DNA of 36,165 nucleotides, from positions 1-36,165 of IMG/VR virus record IMGVR_UViG_3300002053_000009. The stretch is one strand, 5' to 3'. Positions within the stretch are counted from its first letter, which is position 1, and the number at the start of each line of letters is the position of its first letter. Source of the DNA: a virus. The position numbers and the translations under genes were made by a program. Positions 31,261 through 36,165 of the stretch are shown here, piece by piece. The notes under the pieces were generated by a model that was not told the origin of the DNA, did no database searches, and saw only the letters and a program-made list of their open reading frames with translations.

Positions 31261-32329
31261 TATACCTAAACTACTGCCACAATTAGATAGCACACCAATG
31301 GGGTTAGTCCCTAAAACTTTTGATGAATTATGGAAAATATCAAAGATATTGGCTAGTTCTTCTATGATCCCTAGAGGCTTAAATAAAGCAGAAGATATCT
31401 TTGTAGCTACACAAATGGGGCTTGAATTAAATTTATACCCAATCCAAGCTATCCAAAATATAGCTGTCATAAATGGAAGGCCAGCATTATGGGGAGATGC
31501 AGTAATAGGTTTAGTTCTAAGATCCGGCTTACTAGAATCTTTCGAAGAATACTTTGAAGGTGATTTCCCAAATGATAATTTTATGGCAATTTGCAAAGCA
31601 AAACGAAAAGGATTAAATAACATTTTTAGAAAAGAATTTTCTATTGCTGACGCAAAAAAGGCTAGATTATGGCCTTCAAGCCATGATGACTATAGAAATC
31701 AATCTCCATGGGCAAAATACCCTAAACGAATGCTTCAAATGCGCGCCAGATCATGGACTCTTAGAGATTCATTTGCAGATATTCTTAAAGGATTTTACCC
31801 TGTTGAAGAAGCTATTGATATCCCACCAGTAGAAGAAAAACAAAGAACAGATCCAAGTATAATTACTAAAGCATTCGAGGCAAATGGTAATTCTGTTTCA
31901 GAAGATGAAATTATGCCTCAAATAGAATTAACCACAGAAATTATAGATTCTACAAAAGAAAACAATAATATTAAAGATGAGCAAAAAGAACAAATTATTT
32001 CAGAACCACCACGACGTGGTAGACCATCTAAATCAAAAAAAATTACAGAATCTAAATCAGAACCATTTGATTCTATAAACTCTTTACTCTCACAATTAGA
32101 TGAAAGAATAAACGAGAAATATTTTTCATATGAAACTCCGCCAGAATTTCTTGAAAATTTACTTTTCACTCAAACAAACGCTAAAGAATATTTAAATATT
32201 ATCCATACAACTACAAATAAACCAACTAAAGAAGTGATTACTGCAGCATTAGCTAATTTTGAAGGTTTTTGGACTGCATTAATTTCATGGATACAAAATC
32301 GATCAAAAACACAAAATAATATTACATAG
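31253..32329 (+). CDS. RecT-like single-strand annealing protein with AT-hook
   Basis: A 358-aa protein. Residues 20-190 fit the RecT superfamily as seen in many phages: SSSMIPRGL, ATQMGLELNLYPIQAIQNI, INGRPALWGDA, PWAKYPKRMLQMRARSWTLRDSFAD and GFYPVEEA. It would anneal resected DNA strands. Residues about 252-262 (PPRRGRPSKSK) form an AT-hook, unusual in RecT proteins, followed by a helical C-terminal extension of about 90 residues. It works with the upstream exonuclease. Confidence 0.8.
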   Translation: MNDIPKLLPQLDSTPMGLVPKTFDELWKISKILASSSMIPRGLNKAEDIFVATQMGLELNLYPIQAIQNIAVINGRPALWGDAVIGLVLRSGLLESFEEYFEGDFPNDNFMAICKAKRKGLNNIFRKEFSIADAKKARLWPSSHDDYRNQSPWAKYPKRMLQMRARSWTLRDSFADILKGFYPVEEAIDIPPVEEKQRTDPSIITKAFEANGNSVSEDEIMPQIELTTEIIDSTKENNNIKDEQKEQIISEPPRRGRPSKSKKITESKSEPFDSINSLLSQLDERINEKYFSYETPPEFLENLLFTQTNAKEYLNIIHTTTNKPTKEVITAALANFEGFWTALISWIQNRSKTQNNIT

Positions 32330-32353
32330 CTTCCCAAATCTATAGGGTACAAT

Positions 32354-33031
32354 ATGGATTCTATTACAGCATCACAGTTAAAAAGTTTTTTTACAAGTTG
32401 GAAGCTTCAAATGAATGGACATCCACCAGATGTGATAGGCTGGTGGAGCATTTTAGTAGCTAATTTATATATAAATTCTATCAATGGGAAAATAGAATTA
32501 CCATTAGGGGAATTGGCTAACTTACTAAATACTACACCAGCTAAAACAAAATATTTGATTGAATATTTGCAAAATAAAGAAATAGCTTGCGTCACAACCA
32601 AAGAAAAAATATATGGCACACAAAGAATATTATTAATTACCATCACAAGCAACCAAAAATACTTTTCAGAAAATAACTGTAAATCTACTAGGATTCGAAG
32701 AGAAGAATGGTTTGATGAAATAAAACAAACTTACCACCCAGCAAAAGCCACTAAACAACCACGAATAGCAATTAAAGAATACTTAAGACTATTAATCAAC
32801 GCAAGCAAAAATACCACAACACGAAAAGATGCAATCTCAGCAGAACTAAGATTACATAAGAAAATATTAGATTATATAGATTTCTTAAAACATACACCAG
32901 AATGGGAAAACGGCGGGAAATTCCTATTAGGGTTAGGTAATTTCTTAATATCAAAGCAATGGGAAATTCAAACAATACCTGAAAACAATAGAGATATTTT
33001 AACACTAAGAAAAGAGGTAAATAATGGATAA
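32354..33031 (+). CDS. Replication initiator / replisome organiser-like protein
   Basis: A 225-aa protein. The N-terminal 90 residues look like a winged helix (GELANLLNTTPAKTKYLIEYLQNKE). The C-terminus has the W-x-x-G-G-K-F-L-L-G-L-G-N-F-L-x-x-x-x-W pattern seen in phage replication initiators next to helicase loaders. It overlaps the DnaC-like gene by 8 nt. It likely binds the origin and recruits the loader. No origin repeats are obvious inside the gene. Confidence 0.7.
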   Translation: MDSITASQLKSFFTSWKLQMNGHPPDVIGWWSILVANLYINSINGKIELPLGELANLLNTTPAKTKYLIEYLQNKEIACVTTKEKIYGTQRILLITITSNQKYFSENNCKSTRIRREEWFDEIKQTYHPAKATKQPRIAIKEYLRLLINASKNTTTRKDAISAELRLHKKILDYIDFLKHTPEWENGGKFLLGLGNFLISKQWEIQTIPENNRDILTLRKEVNNG

Positions 33032-33872
33032 AAAAACAAACTCATCGAAAATATCCTATTGCCCTATTTGCAATCGCAGTTTTGATACTAAATTAGAACC
33101 TATAAAAGTTTTAGGAATCAACATCACTCCCAAAAAAAGATTATGTGAACAATGTTCAAATAAGAAAAACTTGGAGGTTATACATAATGAAAACAAATTA
33201 AAAATACTTGAACTACAAAAAAAATCTAATATACCAAAGTTCTTCTATAACACAGATATAACAAATATCTCTTTACAATGGAAATGGCAAACCAAAATAA
33301 TAAACTTTATTAAAAATTGGTCCCCTAATTATAGTAATAACTGGAGATTACCATTTTTATTCGGCGTATCTGGAACTGGTAAAACTTTGATGTCATATTG
33401 TCTTATAAATAAGGCTATAAAAGAATATCAAATAGACGCAGCAATTTTAGATATAGCTAGCTTAATAGCAAACAATAAAGAAACAGATACTAATTCATAT
33501 GGGAAATTTGGTATCCAAAATATAAATCTTTTAATTATAGATTCATTTGGATGTCATAGAATCAATCCATGGATATTAGATACATTATATACTATCATTG
33601 ATAATCGACTCAAAAAGCAATTACCAACTATGATAACAAGCAATGTAGACCCAACAGCTATAGGAAAATATTTTTTAGAATTAGCTGGCAATGTAAACCT
33701 AAAACATATATGTTCAGCGCTAGAAGATAGAATATTTGAATTATGCTTACTTATGAAGTTAAATGGAACTAGCATTAGATTAGAAAAAGCTTTAAAATCA
33801 ATTAAAGATGACAAACAATCAAATACTGATTATAATTTACAATGGATAACAAAGAAGAATCTACCCAATTAA
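33024..33872 (+). CDS. DnaC-like helicase loader ATPase with zinc finger
   Basis: A 282-aa AAA+ protein. The N-terminus has four cysteines at 13, 16, 41 and 44 (CPIC...CEQC). Walker A is GVSGTGKT (114-121), Walker B LLIID (169-173) and sensor 1 TSN near 205. The residue after the Walker B Asp is Ser174, not the usual acidic residue, so hydrolysis may be weak. It would load the host helicase; the phage encodes none. Site AAGAGGTAAATA. Confidence 0.85.
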   Translation: MDKKTNSSKISYCPICNRSFDTKLEPIKVLGINITPKKRLCEQCSNKKNLEVIHNENKLKILELQKKSNIPKFFYNTDITNISLQWKWQTKIINFIKNWSPNYSNNWRLPFLFGVSGTGKTLMSYCLINKAIKEYQIDAAILDIASLIANNKETDTNSYGKFGIQNINLLIIDSFGCHRINPWILDTLYTIIDNRLKKQLPTMITSNVDPTAIGKYFLELAGNVNLKHICSALEDRIFELCLLMKLNGTSIRLEKALKSIKDDKQSNTDYNLQWITKKNLPN

Positions 33873-34279
33873 TACAAACATTTTTTATCCCTTGGATATT
33901 ACCTGGTGCAAATGAAATTATTAAATCAGCACGCCGTACTTACAAACCTAATATTAGATCTGGTAGTCAATATAGCACAATAAAAAAACAACAAACAAAA
34001 GAGATAGCTAAAATTATATTGGCTACCAGAATAAAAAAAATAGACAAAGTTTTCTTAAACATTATTTGGATAGAACAAAATAGAAAGAGGGATCCAGATA
34101 ATATAGCAGCTGGAATAAAATTTATATTAGATGCGCTTCAATTAGCAAATGTGATAGAAAATGATGGGTGGAATAATATATTAGGTTGGACAAACGAATT
34201 TAAAACAGCATCTCCAATAGGAGTACATATAACTTTATTATCGCCTGGGTGGCGAAATTGGTATACGCAAGGGACTTAA
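33842..34279 (+). CDS. rusA: RusA-like Holliday junction resolvase
   Basis: A 145-aa resolvase. Acidic residues match RusA: Asp84 and Asp86 in KRDPDNI, Asp97 in FILDALQ, Asp108 in ENDGW, with Lys93. It cuts branched DNA before packaging. The normal end would be near GVHITLL (residues 127-133). The last 12 residues (SPGWRNWYTQGT) are encoded by the 5' half of the overlapping tRNA-Leu gene, and the stop TAA at 34277-34279 is its anticodon. It overlaps the loader gene by 31 nt without its own ribosome site. Confidence 0.87.
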   Translation: MDNKEESTQLIQTFFIPWILPGANEIIKSARRTYKPNIRSGSQYSTIKKQQTKEIAKIILATRIKKIDKVFLNIIWIEQNRKRDPDNIAAGIKFILDALQLANVIENDGWNNILGWTNEFKTASPIGVHITLLSPGWRNWYTQGT

Positions 34280-34329
34280 AATCCCTCGATATAAATGTCA
34301 TGTCGGTTCGATTCCGATCCCAGGCACCA
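34243..34329 (+). tRNA. tRNA-Leu (anticodon TAA), CCA encoded
   Basis: Acceptor arms GCCTGGG (34243-34249) and CCCAGGC (34319-34325), discriminator A, then CCA (34327-34329). D stem GCG/CGC; anticodon stem AGGGA/TCCCT around CTTAAAA with anticodon TAA at 34277-34279; long variable arm as in leucine tRNAs; T stem GTCGG/CCGAT with loop TTCGATT. It reads UUA, the leucine codon used most in this AT-rich genome. It begins inside the resolvase ORF and ends three bases before the convergent ssb stop. Confidence 0.95.
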
Positions 34330-34332
34330 TTA

Positions 34333-34749
34333 TTAATCTACATTTTCAAGAAGTTCTTCTTGAAAAACACCATCTGTATCATCTAATAGAGATTTTTGCT
34401 TTAAATTCTTATTTTTTCTATCTAAGAAAATTAAACTAGTAACATGAATTTCTATATTATAAATATACGTTTGAGTAATTTTATTCAACTCACTTTTCTT
34501 CTTAATTTTCCCTTCCAAATAAACTGCACTACCTTTACGTAAATGCTCATAGGCAATATTAGCTAGATTCTTCCATACAACAATTCTATGCCATTCTGTG
34601 ACATGTTTTTTTTCTCCAGATTTTTTATCAGTCCATTCCTCAGATGTAGCAATAGAAAAATTACAAACAGGAGTTCCATCCGATGTATTATTTAGCGTTG
34701 GATCTTGTCCTAATCGCCCAATGAGAATAACTTTATTTACTCCTAACAT
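34333..34749 (-). CDS. ssb: Single-stranded DNA-binding protein
   Basis: A 138-aa OB-fold SSB (VNKVILIGRLGQDPTLN, VCNFSIATSEEW, TEWHRIVVWKNLANIAYEHLRKGSAVYLEGKI). It protects single-stranded DNA in replication and annealing. The C-terminus is acidic (LLDDTDGVFQEELLENVD) but lacks the usual D-D-I-P-F tip. It is the last gene of the minus-strand late run, directly after the fibres, and is convergent with the early replication genes. Its own site is AAGGATATAAA. A separate promoter is likely if it is needed early, but I do not see a convincing one. Confidence 0.95.
   Translation of the reverse strand: MLGVNKVILIGRLGQDPTLNNTSDGTPVCNFSIATSEEWTDKKSGEKKHVTEWHRIVVWKNLANIAYEHLRKGSAVYLEGKIKKKSELNKITQTYIYNIEIHVTSLIFLDRKNKNLKQKSLLDDTDGVFQEELLENVD
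34343..34366. other. Perfect 11-bp inverted repeat in the ssb 3' end
   Basis: TTTTCAAGAAG - TT - CTTCTTGAAAA lies between the convergent early and late operons, 14 nt past the tRNA. It codes for the QEELLEN segment of SSB. It could form a hairpin in both transcripts (3'-end processing or bidirectional termination), though no T run follows. Confidence 0.5.
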
Positions 34750-34758
34750 TTTATATCC

Positions 34759-35805
34759 TTACTTTATCCTAAGTATTTCAACTAATGTTGCAAATTTTCC
34801 ATAATATGCGGGAAGAAGATCAATATAATAAATTCCTCCAGAATATTGAGTCGCACCTCTTACAGCAATCCTATATTTTTTAGTAGGATCACATTTTATC
34901 ATATTACTCTGCCTTATAGGGATCATATTTACCAGACCATAAGTAGTATCAATAGCAAATCTCTCCCAAAACCCACGTACTTTGGTAGTTTGTGAAACTA
35001 TAAGACTATCTTCAAAAATAGCAGTTTCAATACATTCAAATTCAACTGGCGGGTAAGTTCCTATGATATTTAGGCAAACAGAATAAGAAATTACATATAC
35101 CCCCCAATTCAATGGCTGAAAATAAGTATCAGCTCCATTTATATGCCATTCCGAATGTCTGTCTTTAGAAACATCAGTAAAAGTTAAATTATACCATGAT
35201 GTAGTATCACTTATTATTTGTTTGTATAAATCTGTAATTCCAGTATCAATTACAGTATATTGATCAATTTCAGCTACCCCATCATCTAAAAATACTGCTG
35301 GAGTCTCAGTATAAGATCGTATAATATCAACATCTACAGTTTGAAAATTTGACTTTCCTGTTATATTGATTATTCCAGAAATATTGCAAGAATCTGTATT
35401 AAAGTTTCCTGTAGAGCTACAATCAGGAGTAGCTATCGGAAGAACAACATTTAGATCCTCATTAACAGTCACTGATCCTGCAGTATTTGGATTTGTGGAT
35501 GAAAAAGAATTAAAAAATGAATTAACCCCATTTGTAATTTCAAGTTGCCCAGTAAATTCAACTTCTATGTCCCCTATATCAAAATAATAAGCAGTCAAAA
35601 GATTTGTAATAATGTTCTCATCAATTATTGTAGAGTCAGCTGCAACATTGTACCTTACAACTTCATCACCATGCGCTAATATATATGTAACTAATCCTCC
35701 TATTGTATTACGATAAACAACTTCATTATCTTCACTAGAAAATGTGAAAATTCTGGAACTATTTAATGATAAATGGTCTAAATCTTTATATCCTATTTTT
35801 GCCAT
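34759..35805 (-). CDS. Tail fibre paralogue D, C1q-like C-terminus
   Basis: A 348-aa protein, last of the four fibre paralogues. The N-terminus (MAKIGYKDLDHLSLNSS...) matches the series. Residues about 60-190 are beta-rich with short repeats. From about residue 215 there is a C1q-like jelly roll (SEWHINGADTYFQPLNWGVYVISYSVCLN), ending in YYGKFATLVEILRIK. It starts 7 nt after fibre C and ends 10 nt before ssb. It is a likely receptor-binding protein. Confidence 0.75.
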   Translation of the reverse strand: MAKIGYKDLDHLSLNSSRIFTFSSEDNEVVYRNTIGGLVTYILAHGDEVVRYNVAADSTIIDENIITNLLTAYYFDIGDIEVEFTGQLEITNGVNSFFNSFSSTNPNTAGSVTVNEDLNVVLPIATPDCSSTGNFNTDSCNISGIINITGKSNFQTVDVDIIRSYTETPAVFLDDGVAEIDQYTVIDTGITDLYKQIISDTTSWYNLTFTDVSKDRHSEWHINGADTYFQPLNWGVYVISYSVCLNIIGTYPPVEFECIETAIFEDSLIVSQTTKVRGFWERFAIDTTYGLVNMIPIRQSNMIKCDPTKKYRIAVRGATQYSGGIYYIDLLPAYYGKFATLVEILRIK

Positions 35806-35812
35806 AATTATA

Positions 35813-36165
35813 TTATATCGCTTTACAAATTTTTAAGTATTCACCTTTAATATTTCTAGCTTTATTAGGTGTTTTTTTCACTACTGGATAATAAGACAAC
35901 CCTTCTTGACAATATATAATTCCTTGGAAAAAAACCGAAAGAGGATCATTTATATCCTCACCGTATAAATGTGTTAAAGCTATTTCTGAAGTAGTTATAA
36001 ACATAGCAGAAACTTGACACATCCCACATATAACTAAATCCTCAAAAAATGTTCCACCTTCAGTATTAGTTTCAAGTGTTACTTTCAAATCTACAAAATA
36101 ATTTCCACTTACCGTAGGTTCAAATTTACCGTAATCCCCTTCTATCGTCCATTCTGATCTAATAT
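35813..36165 (-). CDS. Tail fibre paralogue C, C-terminal part (continues from window base 1)
   Basis: This is the 3' part of the fibre whose start is at 729. The coding frame enters at the right window end, passes through the 104-bp repeat and stops at 35813, after ...EYLKICKAI. It includes most of the C1q-like domain (FEPTVSGNYFVDLKVTLET, then VICGMCQVSAMFIT). It has four cysteines, two in a C-G-M-C motif. The complete protein is 325 aa. A short ORF starting at TTG 36088 would be an artefact of the linear cut. Confidence 0.8.
   Translation of the reverse strand, partial: IRSEWTIEGDYGKFEPTVSGNYFVDLKVTLETNTEGGTFFEDLVICGMCQVSAMFITTSEIALTHLYGEDINDPLSVFFQGIIYCQEGLSYYPVVKKTPNKARNIKGEYLKICKAI
36062..36165. 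repeat. Terminal direct repeat, right copy
   Basis: Identical to bases 1-104. See the left copy: the overlap closes the genome into a circle of 36,061 bp. Confidence 0.95.

Noticed and set aside
34243-34329. tRNA-Leu as an attachment site of an integrated prophage
   Set aside because: The tRNA is complete, lies inside the genome between convergent operons, and no integrase gene is present.
36009-36088. A separate 91-aa gene starting at TTG 36088
   Set aside because: It is the C-terminal part of fibre C created by cutting the circle; the frame continues upstream to ATG 729.
36062-36165. Physical terminal repeats of a linear genome
   Set aside because: The repeat is entirely within a fibre gene that is intact only when circularised; an assembly overlap is simpler.

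Overview
The window is a complete, low-GC (about one third GC by eye) double-stranded DNA tailed-phage genome of siphovirus type, assembled as a circle. The first 104 bases are repeated exactly at the end (1-104 = 36062-36165). One tail-fibre gene reads in frame across that join, so the unique length is 36,061 bp and the window ends are arbitrary. Strong AAGGAGG-type ribosome sites, sigma70-like promoters and a phage tRNA-Leu(UAA) fit an AT-rich bacterial host; the host cannot be named from this sequence.

Late genes fill almost the whole minus strand and read from about 29.7 kb down through the join to 34.3 kb. In transcription order they are: a leader with repeats and terminator-like hairpins; terminase small subunit; terminase ATPase; a glutamate dehydrogenase gene and a 65-aa glycine-rich (DUF5320-like) gene; terminase nuclease; a portal protein with an N-terminal Xre DNA-binding domain; a ThyX-like protein with a ruined active site; a MuF-type head protein; two small ORFs in an AT-rich gap; protease/scaffold; four tandem decoration-protein paralogues; major capsid protein; connector, stopper and tail-completion genes; tail terminator; tail tube; tail chaperones joined by a -1 frameshift; tape measure; DUF2460, DUF2163 and NlpC-like tail-tip genes; the central J-like tip protein; a repeat fibre; four paralogous tail fibres; and finally ssb.

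The plus-strand early module (30.3-34.3 kb) has a PD-(D/E)XK nuclease, an unknown 118-aa protein, a RecT-like annealing protein, a replication initiator, a DnaC-like loader, a RusA-like resolvase and tRNA-Leu. This is a recombination-coupled replication set. A divergent AlpA/excisionase-type regulator lies between the two operons. I see no integrase, no stand-alone repressor and no recognisable holin/endolysin pair.

The most unusual features are metabolic cargo sitting between the two domains of the large terminase; the Xre-portal fusion behind a consensus promoter; the catalytically dead ThyX homologue inside the head operon; a solenoid-like repeat shared by the tail terminator and a fibre; and a RusA reading frame that ends on the anticodon of an overlapping tRNA.
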